Shown one piece after another: positions 10,013-20,275 of a stretch of 51,482 nt of DNA (the first letter of the stretch is position 1; the number at the start of each line of letters is the position of its first letter). This DNA is from Burkholderiales bacterium (GTDB lineage: Bacteria; Pseudomonadota; Gammaproteobacteria; Burkholderiales; Burkholderiaceae_F). The notes under the pieces were generated by a model. That model was not told the DNA's origin and made no database searches. It was given only the letters and a program-made list of their open reading frames with translations. The DNA lies in the NCBI GenBank assembly GCA_020355165.1, contig CP070661.1, forward strand, positions 1,807,107 to 1,858,588, read 5' to 3'. A program made the position numbers and the translations under genes.

Positions 10013-10630
10013 CTACCGCCGCGCGTCCTGCTTGCCCTCGGCGTCGGCCGGCATCGCCACCAGCCGCACCCGCTCGTCGCGCTTGACCCGCACCTGGTCA
10101 CCCGGCCGCTGGTACCGGCTGTCCTTGCGCCGGCGCAGCGTCAGCACCACCGCCGCCACCATGCCGACCAGCAGGATCAGCCCGGCCACCTGCACCGGGA
10201 ACACGTACTCGGTGAACATCAGCCGGCCCAGCGCCTCGATGTTGTTCACCCCGGTGATGCCCGGCCCGGCGGCGCGCATGCCCTGCCAGGCGCCGTGCGA
10301 CAGCACCAGCCACAGCTGCAGGGCGATTGCCGCGCCGACGATCGCCGCCAGCGGAAAGTGCCGCCAGAAGCCCTCGCGCAGCCGGTCGACGTTGATGTCG
10401 AGCATCATCACCACGAACAGGAACAGCACCATCACCGCGCCGACGTACACCAGCACCAGCGCGATCGCCAGGAACTCGGCGCGCAGCAGCATCCACAGGC
10501 AGGCTGCCGAGAAGAAGGCCAGCACCAGCAGCAGCACCGCGTGCACCGGGTTGCGGGCGGTGATCACGCCGACCGCCGCCGCCAGCAGGATGCCGGCGAA
10601 GGCGAGGAACAGGATCGTCGTGGTGTCCAT
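10013..10630 (-). CDS. nuoJ: NADH-quinone oxidoreductase subunit J
   Basis: A complex I membrane subunit, 205 aa, with five helices and the pi-bulge helix region typical of NuoJ/ND6 (LAIALVLVYVGAVMVLFLFVVMML), a highly conserved signature. The C-terminal tail is charged and cytosolic. The open frame continues upstream into nuoI, so the ATG at 10630 (MDTTTILFLAF), where the first helix begins, is taken as the start. It lies 14 bp after nuoI; the long gap to nuoK holds two hairpins. Confidence 0.96.
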   Translation of the reverse strand: MDTTTILFLAFAGILLAAAVGVITARNPVHAVLLLVLAFFSAACLWMLLRAEFLAIALVLVYVGAVMVLFLFVVMMLDINVDRLREGFWRHFPLAAIVGAAIALQLWLVLSHGAWQGMRAAGPGITGVNNIEALGRLMFTEYVFPVQVAGLILLVGMVAAVVLTLRRRKDSRYQRPGDQVRVKRDERVRLVAMPADAEGKQDARR

Positions 10631-10644
10631 CTCGGTCCGGCCGT

Positions 10645-11133
10645 TCAGCGGTAGGCGGCGTCCTGCTCGCGGGCGGCGGCGATCTCCTTCTCGTAGCGGT
10701 CGCCGATGGCCAGCAGCATGTCCTTCGTGTAGTACAGATCGCCGCGCTTCTCGCCGTGGTACTCGTGAAGGTGCGTCTCGACGATCGAGTCGACCGGGCA
10801 GCTCTCCTCGCAGAAGCCGCAGAAGATGCACTTGGTCAGGTCGATGTCGTAGCGGGTCGTGCGGCGCGTGTTGTCGGCGCGCTTTTCGCTCTCGATGGTG
10901 ATCGCCATCGCCGGGCACACCGCCTCGCACAGCTTGCAGGCGATGCAGCGTTCCTCGCCGTTCGGGTAGCGGCGCAGGGCGTGCAGGCCGCGGAAGCGCG
11001 GGCTCGCCGGCGTCCTTTCCTCCGGGTACCGGATGGTGATCTTGCGCGCGAAGGCGTAGCGGCCCGTCAGGGCCAGCCCCTTGAACAGTTCCTTCAGGAG
11101 CAGGCTGCCGAAGAATTCGCCGATCGCCGCCAT
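10645..11133 (-). CDS. nuoI: NADH-quinone oxidoreductase subunit I
   Basis: A 162-aa peripheral-arm subunit carrying two [4Fe-4S] clusters (N6a and N6b) that pass electrons towards the quinone site. Both ferredoxin motifs are intact: [12 protein letters not shown] and [12 protein letters not shown]. An amphipathic N-terminus ([21 protein letters not shown]) docks it to the membrane arm. It starts 4 bp after the nuoH stop. Confidence 0.98.
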   Translation of the reverse strand: MAAIGEFFGSLLLKELFKGLALTGRYAFARKITIRYPEERTPASPRFRGLHALRRYPNGEERCIACKLCEAVCPAMAITIESEKRADNTRRTTRYDIDLTKCIFCGFCEESCPVDSIVETHLHEYHGEKRGDLYYTKDMLLAIGDRYEKEIAAAREQDAAYR

Positions 11134-11137
11134 CGGT

Positions 11138-12229
11138 CTATTTCCAGATCGAAAGAGGCGTCTGCATCCAGACCATCACCACCACCAGCCAGATGCCGGT
11201 CAGCGGGATGAACACCTTCCAGCCAAGCCGCATGATCTGGTCATAGCGGTAGCGCGGGAAGGAGGCCCGGCCCCAGATGAACAGCGAGACAACGAAGAAG
11301 GTCTTGGCCACCAGCCAGAACCAGCCGGACAGCCGGTCGAGCCAGTCCGGGAAGTCGACGCCGAGCAGCAGCTCGAGGTCGACCGGCGAGGCCCAGCCGC
11401 CGAGGAACATCAGCGTGGCCATCGTCGACAGCAGGATCATGTTGGCGTACTCGGCGAGGAAGAACACCGCGAAGGTCATGCCCGAGTACTCGACCATGTG
11501 GCCGGCGACGATCTCGCTCTCGCCCTCGACCACGTCGAACGGGTGGCGGTTGGTCTCGGCGATCGCCGAGATCACGTAGATCACGAACAGGGGGGCGAGC
11601 GGCAGCCAGTTCCACGACAGCAGCGGCAGGCCGATGCCGGCGAAGATGCCGCGGTTCTGCCCCTCGACGATGCCGGTCAGGTTCAGCGTGCCCGCCACCA
11701 GCAGCACGGTGACCAGCACGAAGGCCATCGCCAGCTCGTAGCTGACCATCTGCGCCGAGGCGCGCATGGCGCCGAGGAACGCGTACTTCGAGTTCGACGC
11801 CCAGCCGGCGATGATCACCCCGTAGACGCCGACCGACGTCACCGCCATCACGAACAGCAGGCCGGCGTTGACGTCGGCCAGCACCAGGCCCGGCCCGAAC
11901 GGGATCACCGCCCAGGCGGCCAGCGCCGGCATCATCACCAGCGCCGGGGCGAGGAAGTAAAGCGGCCGGTCGGCCTGGCTGGGCGCGATCACCTCCTTGA
12001 ACATCAGCTTGACCGCGTCGGCCCACGGCTGCAGCAGGCCGCCGTAGCCGACCCGGTTCGGCCCCAGCCGCACGTGCATCCAGCCGATCAGCTTGCGCTC
12101 CCACAGCGTCAGGTAGGCGACCAGGATCAGCAGCGGCAGCACGATGGCGACGATGCGCAGCAGCGCCCACACCGGCGGCCAGGCCGGCCCCAGCAGCTGC
12201 GCGCCGCCGCTGACGAAGCCGTCGAGCAT
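11138..12229 (-). CDS. nuoH: NADH-quinone oxidoreductase subunit H
   Basis: The eight-helix membrane subunit at the junction of complex I that forms much of the quinone chamber, 363 aa. It has the [18 protein letters not shown] motif of the first cytosolic loop and the [17 protein letters not shown] loop lined with acidic residues. Its ATG shares its first base with the nuoG TGA stop (TGATG arrangement), pointing to translational coupling. Much longer open frame upstream belongs to nuoG in another phase. Confidence 0.98.
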   Translation of the reverse strand: MLDGFVSGGAQLLGPAWPPVWALLRIVAIVLPLLILVAYLTLWERKLIGWMHVRLGPNRVGYGGLLQPWADAVKLMFKEVIAPSQADRPLYFLAPALVMMPALAAWAVIPFGPGLVLADVNAGLLFVMAVTSVGVYGVIIAGWASNSKYAFLGAMRASAQMVSYELAMAFVLVTVLLVAGTLNLTGIVEGQNRGIFAGIGLPLLSWNWLPLAPLFVIYVISAIAETNRHPFDVVEGESEIVAGHMVEYSGMTFAVFFLAEYANMILLSTMATLMFLGGWASPVDLELLLGVDFPDWLDRLSGWFWLVAKTFFVVSLFIWGRASFPRYRYDQIMRLGWKVFIPLTGIWLVVVMVWMQTPLSIWK

Positions 12230-14550
12230 CAGGCAGGCTCCACCGTCAGCGGGCCGAACATCGGCCCCAGCGTGCTGGTCGAGGCGTGCGCCGCCGGCAC
12301 CCGCACCACGCCGTCTGGCAGCCGCTCGTCGAGCGCGCACTCGAGCAGCGCCGCCGCCTCGCCCTGACGCACGCGCACCTTGGCGCCGGGCGTCACGCCG
12401 AAGGCGGCCAGCGTGCGCGCGTTGGCGCTCGCCCGCGGCGGCCGCGCGTCGGCGGTCTTCTGCAGCGACGGCGCGCGGCGGACGATCGAATCCGAGAAGT
12501 ACACCGGCACGTCGGCGATCCGCTCGGCGCCCTCGGCCGCGACGGCGGTCAGCGCCAGCGCCAACGACACTGCGTTCGAAAGACGGGCCGCGACGTCGGC
12601 AGGCAGCGCATCGGCGCGCACCGCTTCCGGCGAGTCGTAGTCGAAGCCGGCCAGGCCGAGCTCGTTGCCCAGCACGCGCAGCACCTTCCAGCCGGGGCGT
12701 GCCTCGCCGAGCGGCCGCAGCACTGCGTTGAAGCTCTGCACCCTGCCCTCGCAGCTGACGAAGGTGCCGGAGGTCTCGGCAAACGGCGTGATCGGCAGGA
12801 TCGCGTCGGCATACTCGAGCGCGCTGTTGCGGAACGCGGCAAGCGCGACCACCGTGTCGGCTGCCTTCAGCGCCGCCAGCGTCGCCGCCGGATCGGCGCT
12901 GTCGTACTCGGGCTCGCAGTTGAGCAGCAGGTAGGCGCGGCGCGGCTCGCGCACCATCGCTGCCGCGCTCAAGCCGAGCGCGCCCGGCACCGCCCCGGCG
13001 AGATAGCCGCCGACGCTGTTGGCCGCCTCGCCGATCACGCCGCAGCGCGCGCCCGTGGCCTGCGCGATCCAGCCCGCCCAGGCCTGCAGCTGGGCGGCCT
13101 GCGGGTGCTGGGCGGCGGCGTTGCCGAGCAGGATCGCCGGGCGCTTGCCGGAACACAGGCTGGCGGCGATCCGCTGCGCGGTCTCGGCGGCGACCACGCC
13201 GGCCACCGGGGCGGCGATGCCCTTGATCGCGGCGACGGCGCTGGCGATCTCGGCCATGGTCCGCACCCAGGCGCTCGGCCGCACGATCGCCCGCGCAGCG
13301 AGCGGCATCAGCAGATCGTCGTCGACCGCGTGCAGCACGCTCACCTGCGCGCCGCGCTTGCCGGCACGGCGGACGCGGATCGCCAGCAGCGGGTGGTCCT
13401 TGCGCAGGAACGAGCCGACCAGCAGCAGCCGGTCGAGCGAGTCGATCTCGGCCACCGGCAGGCCGAGCCAGGGCGCGCCGGCGCGTCCGCCGTCGGCGCT
13501 GAAATCGGCCTGGCGCAAACGGAAGTCGACGTTCTCCGAGCCCAGCCCGCGCATCAGCCTGCCGAGCAGGAACAGCTCCTCGGCGGTGCTCGCCGGTGCC
13601 GCCAGCGCGCCGATCGCGGTGGCACCGTGCTGGCGCTTCACGTCGGCGAGGGCGTGCGCCACGTAGGCCAGCGCCTGCGGCCAGTCGACCTCCTGCCACT
13701 GGCCGCCCTGCCTGATCATCGGCCGCGTGATGCGGTCGGCGGCGTACAGGCCCTCGTAGGCGAAGCGGTCGCGGTCGGACAGCCAGCACTCGTTGACCGC
13801 TTCGTTCTCCAGCGGCACCACGCGCAGCAGGCGATCCTTCTTCACCTGCGCGACGAGGTTGGAGCCGAGCGAGTCGTGCGGGCTCACGGTTCTGCGCCGC
13901 GCCAGCTCCCAGGTGCGGGCGGCGTAGCGAAACGGCTTGCTGGTCAGCGCGCCGACCGGGCACAGGTCGATCATGTTGCCCGAGACCTCGGAGGTGACCG
14001 CGCCCTCGACGAACGACAGGATCTCCGAGTGCTCGCCGCGGCCGGCCATGCCGAGCTCCATGATGCCGGCGACTTCCTGGCCGAAGCGCACGCAGCGCGT
14101 GCAGTGGATGCAGCGCGGCATCTCTTCGGCCGAGATCAGCGCTCCGAGCTGCTTGGCGAACACCACCCGCTTCGGCTCGGCGTAGCGCGCGGCCGACCCG
14201 CCGTAGCCGACCGCCAGGTCCTGCAGCTGGCACTCGCCACCCTGGTCGCAGATCGGGCAGTCGAGCGGGTGGTTGATCAGCAGGAACTCCATCACTGCGT
14301 TCTGCGCCGCCTTGGCCCGCTCGGATGCCGTGCGAACGATCATCCCCTGCGTCGCCGGCGTGGCGCAGGCCGGCAGCGGCTTCGGCGCCTTCTCGACCTC
14401 GACCAGGCACATGCGGCAGTTGGCGGCGATCGACAGCTTCTTGTGGTAGCAGAAGTGCGGCACGTAGATGCCCAGCTTCTCGGCCGCGTGCATCACCATG
14501 CTGCCCTCGGCAACCTCGACTTTCCTGCCGTCGATCTCTAACTCAACCAT
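12229..14550 (-). CDS. nuoG: NADH-quinone oxidoreductase subunit G
   Basis: The large peripheral-arm iron-sulfur subunit, about 773 aa. The N-terminal ferredoxin-like region holds a [2Fe-2S] site (CYHKK ... CRMCLVE ... CATP), the His-ligated [4Fe-4S] cluster ([18 protein letters not shown]) and a further [4Fe-4S] site ([10 protein letters not shown] ... CPVGALT). The rest is a molybdopterin oxidoreductase-like domain without cofactor. Start chosen at the ATG at 14550 ([13 protein letters not shown]), where the 2Fe-2S fold begins; an in-frame GTG at 14580 would add ten residues but would swallow the purine-rich (GGAGGAGAAGAGG) ribosome-binding stretch. Confidence 0.96.
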   Translation of the reverse strand: MVELEIDGRKVEVAEGSMVMHAAEKLGIYVPHFCYHKKLSIAANCRMCLVEVEKAPKPLPACATPATQGMIVRTASERAKAAQNAVMEFLLINHPLDCPICDQGGECQLQDLAVGYGGSAARYAEPKRVVFAKQLGALISAEEMPRCIHCTRCVRFGQEVAGIMELGMAGRGEHSEILSFVEGAVTSEVSGNMIDLCPVGALTSKPFRYAARTWELARRRTVSPHDSLGSNLVAQVKKDRLLRVVPLENEAVNECWLSDRDRFAYEGLYAADRITRPMIRQGGQWQEVDWPQALAYVAHALADVKRQHGATAIGALAAPASTAEELFLLGRLMRGLGSENVDFRLRQADFSADGGRAGAPWLGLPVAEIDSLDRLLLVGSFLRKDHPLLAIRVRRAGKRGAQVSVLHAVDDDLLMPLAARAIVRPSAWVRTMAEIASAVAAIKGIAAPVAGVVAAETAQRIAASLCSGKRPAILLGNAAAQHPQAAQLQAWAGWIAQATGARCGVIGEAANSVGGYLAGAVPGALGLSAAAMVREPRRAYLLLNCEPEYDSADPAATLAALKAADTVVALAAFRNSALEYADAILPITPFAETSGTFVSCEGRVQSFNAVLRPLGEARPGWKVLRVLGNELGLAGFDYDSPEAVRADALPADVAARLSNAVSLALALTAVAAEGAERIADVPVYFSDSIVRRAPSLQKTADARPPRASANARTLAAFGVTPGAKVRVRQGEAAALLECALDERLPDGVVRVPAAHASTSTLGPMFGPLTVEPA

Positions 14551-14582
14551 TTCAATGGTTCCGACCTCTTCTCCTCCCACTC

Positions 14583-14669
14583 AGGGGGAGGGGGAAGGGG
14601 TGGGGGTGGGCTACCGCGGGAGCGCGCCGAACCCCATCCCCTCCCTGACCCTCCCCTTGAAGGGGAGGG
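14583..14669. repeat. G-rich intergenic repeat, family 2, inverted pair (nuoG-nuoF)
   Basis: An 87-bp element made of two head-to-head G-rich units: the left unit carries AAGGGGTGGGGGTGGG, the right one is its inverted relative (CCCCATCCCCTCCCTG), about 30 bases apart, and is followed by a perfect 21-bp palindrome at 14649-14669 (arms CCCTCCCCTT / AAGGGGAGGG). A single unit of the same family lies on the other side of nuoF at 16026-16069. It resembles REP/BIME-type intergenic repeats in layout. Function unknown. Confidence 0.75.
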
Positions 14670-14688
14670 AAATAAGCCCTGTTCGTCA

Positions 14689-15993
14689 CTACAGATACTC
14701 CGGCACGAGGCAGCGCTTGTGCTCGATGTGGTGCTCGAATTCGGCGCGGAAGTGCTTGACGAAGGCGCGCACCGGCATCGCCGCCGCGTCGCCGAGCGCG
14801 CAGATCGTGCGGCCCTGGATGTTGTCGGCCACCGAGTTCAGCAGGTCGAGGTCTTCGGGCCTTCCATTTCCGTGCTCGATCCGCTGCACGACCCGGTACA
14901 GCCAGCCGGTGCCTTCGCGGCACGGCGTGCACTGGCCGCAGCTCTCCTCGTAATAGAAATACGACAGCCGCTCCAGGCAGCGCACCATGCAGCGGGTGTC
15001 GTCCATGACGATCACGGCGCCGGAGCCGAGCATCGAGCCCGCCTTGGCGATCGAGTCGTAGTCCATGTCGCAGGACATCATCACGTCGCCCGGCAGCACC
15101 GGCATCGACGAGCCGCCGGGAATGCAGGCCTTGAGCCGGCGCCCGCCGCGCATGCCGCCGGCCAGCTCGAGCAGCGTGGCAAACGGCGTGCCCATCGGGA
15201 TCTCGTAGTTGCCCGGCCGTTCGACGTCGCCGGAGACGGAGAAGATCTTGGTGCCGCCGTTGTTCGGCTTGCCCAGTTCGAGGAACTTCTCGCCGCCGTG
15301 GTTGATGATGAACGGCACCGAGGCGAGCGTCTCGGTGTTGTTGATCGTGGTCGGCTTGCCGTACAGGCCGTAGCTGGCCGGGAAAGGCGGCTTGAAGCGC
15401 GGCTGACCCTTCTTGCCCTCGAGCGACTCGAGCAGCGCCGTCTCCTCGCCGCAGATGTAGGCGCCGTAGCCGTGCGCCGCGTGCAGCTCGAAGTCGAAGC
15501 CCGAACCGAGGATGTTGGTGCCCAGGTAGCCCGCGCGGCGCGCCTCTTCGATGGCCTGCTCGAAGCGCTCGTACGTCTCCCAGATCTCGCCGTGGATGTA
15601 GTTGTAGCCGACGGTCGCCCCCATCGCGTAGCCGGCGATCGCCATGCCCTCGATGACGAGGTGCGGGTTGTAGCGCAGGATGTCGCGGTCCTTGAACGTT
15701 CCGGGCTCGCCCTCGTCGGAGTTGCACACGACGTACTTCTGGCCGGCGAAGCCGCGCGGCATGAAGCTCCACTTCAGCCCGGTCGGGAAGCCCGCGCCGC
15801 CGCGACCGCGCAGTGCCGATTTCTTCACCTCGGCGACCACTGCGTCGGGCGGGATCTTCTGCTCGACGATCTTGCGCAGCGCCGCGTAGCCGCCGCGCGC
15901 CTCGTAACCCTTCAGGTCCCAGTTGGTCCCGTCCAGTCCGGCGAAGATCAGCGGGCTGATGTGGCGGCCGTGGAAGCAGGTCTGCGCGCTCAT
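14689..15993 (-). CDS. nuoF: NADH-quinone oxidoreductase subunit F (NADH-binding)
   Basis: The NADH dehydrogenase subunit of complex I, 434 aa: it oxidises NADH, passes a hydride to FMN and electrons to the N3 cluster. Motifs seen: [13 protein letters not shown] (nucleotide loop), [16 protein letters not shown] (FMN/NADH site) and the N3 [4Fe-4S] ligands [12 protein letters not shown] plus the distal Cys in TICALGDAA. Start ATG at 15993 has a strong GGAGAGG just upstream. Unusually, family-2 repeats flank the gene on both sides. Confidence 0.98.
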   Translation of the reverse strand: MSAQTCFHGRHISPLIFAGLDGTNWDLKGYEARGGYAALRKIVEQKIPPDAVVAEVKKSALRGRGGAGFPTGLKWSFMPRGFAGQKYVVCNSDEGEPGTFKDRDILRYNPHLVIEGMAIAGYAMGATVGYNYIHGEIWETYERFEQAIEEARRAGYLGTNILGSGFDFELHAAHGYGAYICGEETALLESLEGKKGQPRFKPPFPASYGLYGKPTTINNTETLASVPFIINHGGEKFLELGKPNNGGTKIFSVSGDVERPGNYEIPMGTPFATLLELAGGMRGGRRLKACIPGGSSMPVLPGDVMMSCDMDYDSIAKAGSMLGSGAVIVMDDTRCMVRCLERLSYFYYEESCGQCTPCREGTGWLYRVVQRIEHGNGRPEDLDLLNSVADNIQGRTICALGDAAAMPVRAFVKHFRAEFEHHIEHKRCLVPEYL

Positions 15994-16025
15994 TCGCCTC
16001 TCCGCACCCGGCGCGCCATCCCTTT

Positions 16026-16069
16026 CCCCTCCCTTTCAAGGGGAGGGGCAAGGGGTGGGGATGGGTTGC
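16026..16069. repeat. G-rich intergenic repeat, family 2, single unit (nuoF-nuoE)
   Basis: A unit with a near-perfect palindrome at 16026-16048 (CCCCTCCC ... GGGGAGGGG) followed by CAAGGGGTGGGGATGGG. Read on this strand it aligns with the reverse complement of the right half of the element at 14583-14669, and with that element's left half in direct orientation. Confidence 0.72.
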
Positions 16070-16090
16070 GCCGGACGGACGTCGGATCGA

Positions 16091-16600
16091 TCACTTGGTC
16101 GCCTTCAGTTCGTCGAGCAGCTCGTCGAGCCTGTCGTTGCTCATGAAGCTGCACATGCGCTTGTTGTTCACCAGCAGCACCGGTGCGTCGCCACAGGCGC
16201 CCATGCACTCGCCTTCCTTGAGCGTGAACCGGCCGTCGGGCGAGGTTTCGTTGAACCCGATGCCCAGCTTTTCGTGCAGGTGCTTCGCCGCCCGGTTGCC
16301 GCCAGACAGGGCGCACGGCAGGTTGGTGCACACCGTGATCTTGTGGCGGCCGACCGGCGAGGTGTCGTACATCGCGTAGAAGGTCGCGACCTCGTAGACG
16401 GCGATCGGCGGCATGCCAAGCAACTCGGCTACCGCATCGATCACCTCCTTCGACACCCAGCCGTGCTCGTCCTGCGCGACGGCCAGCGCCGCCATCACGG
16501 CCGACTGCCGGCGCTCGGCCGGGTACTTGGCCGCCTCGCGCTCGATCTTCGCGATCGCCGCGGCCGATAGCGGATGGGAAGGCTTGGGCACTGCGCTCAT
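16091..16600 (-). CDS. nuoE: NADH-quinone oxidoreductase subunit E
   Basis: A 169-aa thioredoxin-like subunit holding the off-path [2Fe-2S] cluster N1a. All four ligands are present: C-T-N-L-P-C in ITVCTNLPCALSGG and the pair in ECMGACGDAP. The N-terminal helical part (IEREAAKYPAERRQSAVMAAL) is that of NuoE, and the length is normal. It lies 97 bp before nuoF and 94 bp after nuoD, in standard order; GAGAAG precedes the ATG at 16600. Confidence 0.97.
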   Translation of the reverse strand: MSAVPKPSHPLSAAAIAKIEREAAKYPAERRQSAVMAALAVAQDEHGWVSKEVIDAVAELLGMPPIAVYEVATFYAMYDTSPVGRHKITVCTNLPCALSGGNRAAKHLHEKLGIGFNETSPDGRFTLKEGECMGACGDAPVLLVNNKRMCSFMSNDRLDELLDELKATK

Positions 16601-16694
16601 CAGCTTCTCGCTGCCAGGCTCATGGGGCCCGCTTGGCGCTGCGCGCGGCCGCCCCCAGGGTGAGCAAGCGACTGCGCAGCGGCGGTGCGGCGCT

Positions 16695-17948
16695 TCATCG
16701 GTCGATCTCGCCGAACACGATGTCCTGGGTGCCGATGATCGCCACCGCGTCGGCGATCATGTGGCCGCGCGACATCTCGTCGAGGCCCTGCAGGTGCGCA
16801 AAGCCAGGGGCGCGGATCTTCAGCCGGTACGGCTTGTTGGCCCCGTCGGACAGCAGGTAGATGCCGAACTCGCCCTTCGGGTGCTCGACCGCGGCGTAGG
16901 CCTCGCCCTCCGGCACGTGCAGGCCCTCGGTGAAGAGCTTGAAGTGATGGATCAGCTCTTCCATGTTCGACTTCATGTCGACCCGCGACGGCGGCGCCAC
17001 CTTGTGGTTGTCGGTCATCACCGGGCCGGGGTTGCTGCGCAGCCAGTCGATGCACTGGCGGATGATCCGGTTCGACTGCCGCATCTCCTCGACCCGCACC
17101 AGGTAGCGGTCGTAGCAGTCGCCGGTGCGGCCGATCGGCACGTCGAAGTCGAGCAGGTCGTAGACCTCGTACGGCTGCTTCTTGCGCAGGTCCCACTCGA
17201 CGCCGGAGCCGCGCAGCATCGGCCCGGTGAAGCCCATCGCCAGGGCCCGCTCGGGCGAGACGACGCCGATGCCGACCAGCCGCTGCTTCCAGATCCGGTT
17301 GTCGGTGAGCAGCGTCTCGTACTCGTCGACGTAGCCCGGGAAGCGGTTGGTGAAGTCCTCGATGAAGTCCAGCAGCGAGCCCTGCCGGTTCTCGTTCAGC
17401 CGCTTCGCGTCGGCCGCCTTGCGGAACCTCGATTCACCGTACTGCGGCATCGTCTCCGGCAGGTCGCGGTACACGCCGCCGGGGCGGTAGTACGCCGCGT
17501 GCATGCGCGCGCCGGAGACCGCCTCGTACACGTCCATCAGGTCCTCGCGCTCGCGGAAGGCGTACAGGAACACCGCCATCGCGCCGACGTCGAGGCCGTG
17601 CGCGCCGATCCACAGCAGGTGGTTGAGCAGGCGCGTGATCTCGTCGAACATCACCCGGATGTACTGCGCGCGCAGCGGCACCTCGACGCCGAGCAGCTTC
17701 TCGATCGCCATCACGTAGGCGTGCTCGTTGCACATCATCGACACGTAGTCGAGCCGGTCCATGTACGGCACCGACTGGATGAACGTTCGCGTCTCGGCCA
17801 GCTTCTCGGTCGCCCGGTGCAGCAGCCCGATGTGCGGATCGGCGCGCTGGATCACCTCGCCGTCCAGTTCGAGCACCAGCCGCAGCACGCCGTGCGCGGC
17901 CGGATGCTGCGGACCAAAGTTCAGGGTGTAGTTCTTGATCTCAGCCAT
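16695..17948 (-). CDS. nuoD: NADH-quinone oxidoreductase subunit D
   Basis: The 49-kDa subunit at the quinone-binding site, 417 aa, related to [NiFe]-hydrogenase large subunits but without the metal ligands. Key signatures: [14 protein letters not shown] (His of the quinone site), [18 protein letters not shown], and the C-terminal DIVFGEIDR. The frame is open further upstream to 18050, but homology begins at the ATG at 17948 ([11 protein letters not shown]). nuoC and nuoD are separate genes here, not fused as in Escherichia. Confidence 0.97.
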   Translation of the reverse strand: MAEIKNYTLNFGPQHPAAHGVLRLVLELDGEVIQRADPHIGLLHRATEKLAETRTFIQSVPYMDRLDYVSMMCNEHAYVMAIEKLLGVEVPLRAQYIRVMFDEITRLLNHLLWIGAHGLDVGAMAVFLYAFREREDLMDVYEAVSGARMHAAYYRPGGVYRDLPETMPQYGESRFRKAADAKRLNENRQGSLLDFIEDFTNRFPGYVDEYETLLTDNRIWKQRLVGIGVVSPERALAMGFTGPMLRGSGVEWDLRKKQPYEVYDLLDFDVPIGRTGDCYDRYLVRVEEMRQSNRIIRQCIDWLRSNPGPVMTDNHKVAPPSRVDMKSNMEELIHHFKLFTEGLHVPEGEAYAAVEHPKGEFGIYLLSDGANKPYRLKIRAPGFAHLQGLDEMSRGHMIADAVAIIGTQDIVFGEIDR

Positions 17949-18084
17949 CGGCACGCCCCGCCGCACGGCAGCAGCCACGCCGAACTTCGTCGAAGGCCAG
18001 CCTGCGCGCAGCGCAAGCCAAGCCGCGCGAAGCGCGGAGGCCATGGACAAGATTCAACGTGTGAGTCCTGATCTCGGCCACGGC

Positions 18085-18681
18085 CTATCTCCCCTGCCCG
18101 TAGCCTTCTTCGCGGATCACCCGCGGCACGACCTCGCGCGGCTCGATCGTCACCGGCTGGTAGACGACGCGCCGCTGCTCGGGGTCGTAGCGCATCTCGA
18201 CGTGGCCGGAGACCGGGAAGTCCTTGCGGAACGGATGGCCGACGAAGCCGTAGTCGGTGAGGATCCGCCGCAGGTCCTCGTGCCCCTCGAAGACGATGCC
18301 GTACAGGTCGAACGCCTCGCGCTCGAACCAGCCGGCAGCCGACCAGATCGGCGTGACCGAGGCGACGATCGGCAGCTCGTCGTCCGGGCAGAAGGTGCGC
18401 ACGCGCAGCCGCCAGTTGTGCGCCACCGACAGCAGGTGCATCACCACCGCGAAGCGCCGGCCTTCCCAGCTGCCGTTGCCGAAGTCCAGGTAGTCGACGC
18501 CGGCCAGATCGATCAGCTGCTCGAAGCGCAGCCCGGCGTGGTCGCGCAGGGCGCGGGCGACCTCGAGATGCTCGCCGGCCGGAACGACGATCGTCACCTC
18601 GCCGCGCGCCACCGTCGTGCCGGCGAGCCTGCCGCCGAGCACGGCGCCGAGGTTCTTGACCAGTGTCTCCAGTCGGGTCAT
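18085..18681 (-). CDS. nuoC: NADH-quinone oxidoreductase subunit C
   Basis: The 30-kDa-type subunit of the complex I peripheral arm, 198 aa, which braces NuoD and NuoB. The family signature [37 protein letters not shown] is visible ([20 protein letters not shown] then [14 protein letters not shown]). It begins 10 bp after nuoB and is followed by a 136-bp gap to nuoD that contains a short GC-rich stem (CCGCGC-gaa-GCGCGG) but no recognisable gene. Confidence 0.97.
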   Translation of the reverse strand: MTRLETLVKNLGAVLGGRLAGTTVARGEVTIVVPAGEHLEVARALRDHAGLRFEQLIDLAGVDYLDFGNGSWEGRRFAVVMHLLSVAHNWRLRVRTFCPDDELPIVASVTPIWSAAGWFEREAFDLYGIVFEGHEDLRRILTDYGFVGHPFRKDFPVSGHVEMRYDPEQRRVVYQPVTIEPREVVPRVIREEGYGQGR

Positions 18682-18691
18682 CGCCGTTCGC

Positions 18692-19168
18692 TCAGCGCGC
18701 GATCGTGTGGGTGCGCCGGATCTTGTTCTGCAACTGGATGATCCCGTAGATCAGCGCTTCGGCCGTCGGCGGGCAGCCGGGCACGTAGACGTCGACCGGC
18801 ACGATGCGGTCGCAGCCGCGCACCACCGAGTAGCTGTAGTGGTAGTAGCCGCCGCCGTTGGCGCACGAGCCCATGCTGATGACCCAGCGCGGCTCGGCCA
18901 TCTGGTCGTACACCTTGCGCAGCGCCGGCGCCATCTTGTTGCACAGCGTGCCGGCGACGATCATCACGTCGGACTGGCGCGGGCTCGGCCTGAACATGAC
19001 GCCGAAGCGGTCGAGGTCGTAGCGCGCCGCCCCGGCGTGCATCATCTCCACCGCGCAGCAGGCCAGGCCGAAGGTCATCGGCCACAGCGAGCCGGTCTTG
19101 CTCCAGTTGATGAGCTTGTCGACGCTGGTGGTGACGAAGCCCTCGTTCAGAATGCCTTCAACGCCCAT
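18692..19168 (-). CDS. nuoB: NADH-quinone oxidoreductase subunit B
   Basis: A 158-aa subunit carrying the terminal [4Fe-4S] cluster N2, the direct electron donor to quinone. The adjacent cysteines ([12 protein letters not shown]), the third (GSCANGG) and fourth ([11 protein letters not shown]) ligands are all present. It lies 24 bp after nuoA. Confidence 0.98.
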   Translation of the reverse strand: MGVEGILNEGFVTTSVDKLINWSKTGSLWPMTFGLACCAVEMMHAGAARYDLDRFGVMFRPSPRQSDVMIVAGTLCNKMAPALRKVYDQMAEPRWVISMGSCANGGGYYHYSYSVVRGCDRIVPVDVYVPGCPPTAEALIYGIIQLQNKIRRTHTIAR

Positions 19169-19192
19169 CTCGCGGTTCCCAGCAGCGGCTCG

Positions 19193-19558
19193 CTACTCCC
19201 AGTCGATCGCGCCCTTCTTCCATTCGTAGATGAAGCCGACGGTCAGGATGGCGAGGAAGACGATCGCTGCCCAGAAACCGGCGCTCCACTGGCCCAGCCC
19301 CGTCATCGAGGCGGCGAACGGAAACAGGAAGGCGATCTCCAGATCGAACAGGATGAACAGGATCGCCACCAGGTAGTAGCGCACGTCGAACTTCATGCGC
19401 GCGTCCTCGAAGGCCTCGAAGCCGCACTCGTACGGCGAGAGCTTCTCGGGGCTGGGGCGATGCGGGCCGAGCAGCGCGCCGACACCGATCGGCGCGACGC
19501 CGACGACCAGACCCACCAGCAGGAACAGCAGCACCGGGAGGTAGGTATCGAGGTTCAT
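19193..19558 (-). CDS. nuoA: NADH-quinone oxidoreductase subunit A
   Basis: A 121-aa, three-helix membrane subunit of complex I and the first gene of the nuo operon. The conserved loop [38 protein letters not shown] region is seen in short order (YECGFE, then [10 protein letters not shown], then [10 protein letters not shown]), including the functionally important acidic residues. It follows the tRNA-Leu gene by 95 bp with no evident separate promoter, so it may be co-transcribed with secG and the tRNA. Confidence 0.97.
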   Translation of the reverse strand: MNLDTYLPVLLFLLVGLVVGVAPIGVGALLGPHRPSPEKLSPYECGFEAFEDARMKFDVRYYLVAILFILFDLEIAFLFPFAASMTGLGQWSAGFWAAIVFLAILTVGFIYEWKKGAIDWE

Positions 19559-19653
19559 CGGAGCAGTTGGGTCGGGCCGGGCAATCGGTTCGGGCAGGGC
19601 CGCCCGGCTGCCGCGGCGTCCGCTGCACCGGAGCCGCGGTGCATCGATTCAGG

Positions 19654-19738
19654 TGGTGCCCACGGTGAGATTCGAACTCACACAGCTTGCGCCGCCACCC
19701 CCTCAAGATGGTGTGTCTACCAATTCCACCACGTGGGC
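19654..19738 (-). tRNA. tRNA-Leu, anticodon GAG
   Basis: An 85-nt class II tRNA. The acceptor stem pairs GCCCACG (5' end at 19738) with CGTGGGC (19658-19664); a CCA end is encoded (19654-19656). The anticodon loop TTGAGGG gives GAG (19702-19704), which reads CUC and CUU leucine codons. The T arm GTGAG-TTCGAAT-CTCAC is perfect and there is a long variable arm, as required for tRNA-Leu. The position between secG and nuoA is conserved in many proteobacteria. Confidence 0.96.
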
Positions 19739-19750
19739 ACGAGCGCCGGA

Positions 19751-19756
19751 ATCTTA
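19751..19756 (-). promoter_or_regulatory. Possible -10 box for tRNA-Leu
   Basis: TAAGAT (minus strand) ends 12 bases before the mature tRNA 5' end, which fits a start about 6 bases upstream of the tRNA. No good -35 box was found at 16-18 bases upstream, so this is a weak call. Confidence 0.35.
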
Positions 19757-19842
19757 CTTGAATCGATCGCGCGCCGGCGCCGTCGCGCGCTGCTCGTTTC
19801 GCTGAGCGAGGCGCTGCATAGCCCGCGCGCGCAGCAAGCTGC

Positions 19843-20259
19843 CTACTTCGGAATGTCGGCCGGTTTGCTGCCGCCGGAGTCCTTGGCCGGCTCGCCGGCC
19901 GGCGCAGGAGCGTCGCCGGCCTTGGCCGGGCCCGGGACTTCAGCCCCCTTGGACGCCGGTGCCGCCGGCGCCGGGATCGTGCTCATCAGGCCGCCGCTGT
20001 CGGGCTTGCCGGCCACGCGGCCGGACATCCCGGTGTAGGCCAGCCCGAGCGTGGCGACGAAGAACACCGTCGCCACCCCCGCCGTCGAGCGCGACAGGAA
20101 GTTGGCCGAGCCGCTGGCACCGAACAGGCTGCCCGAGGCGCCGCTGCCGAACGCCGCACCCATGTCGGCGCCCTTGCCGTGCTGCAGCAGCACCAGGATG
20201 ATCAATGCGATCGCGCACAGGATCTGCACGACGATCAGTAACGTGGTCACGAAACCCAT
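19843..20259 (-). CDS. secG: Preprotein translocase subunit SecG
   Basis: A small membrane subunit of the SecYEG protein-export channel, 138 aa. Two helices flank the conserved cytosolic loop: helix 1 (IVVQILCAIALIILVLLQHGKGADMGAAFG), the GASGSLFGASGSANFLSRSTA loop, then helix 2. Each of these is the standard SecG pattern, quoted in parts. The C-terminal 45 residues form a proline-, alanine- and lysine-rich low-complexity tail, as in other betaproteobacteria. A good GAGGGAAG precedes the ATG at 20259; tpiA ends 16 bp upstream. Confidence 0.96.
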   Translation of the reverse strand: MGFVTTLLIVVQILCAIALIILVLLQHGKGADMGAAFGSGASGSLFGASGSANFLSRSTAGVATVFFVATLGLAYTGMSGRVAGKPDSGGLMSTIPAPAAPASKGAEVPGPAKAGDAPAPAGEPAKDSGGSKPADIPK

Positions 20260-20275
20260 CTTCTTCCCTCGCCAA

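Noticed and set aside
16601..16694. nuoD-nuoE gap with GCGGCCGCCCCCAGGGTGAGC, considered a repeat copy
   Set aside because: Weak partial likeness to family 1 only; too degenerate to call.
17949..18084. nuoC-nuoD gap with a CCGCGC-gaa-GCGCGG stem, considered as a third family-1 repeat
   Set aside because: It does not align with either repeat family beyond short GC motifs, and no T run supports a terminator.
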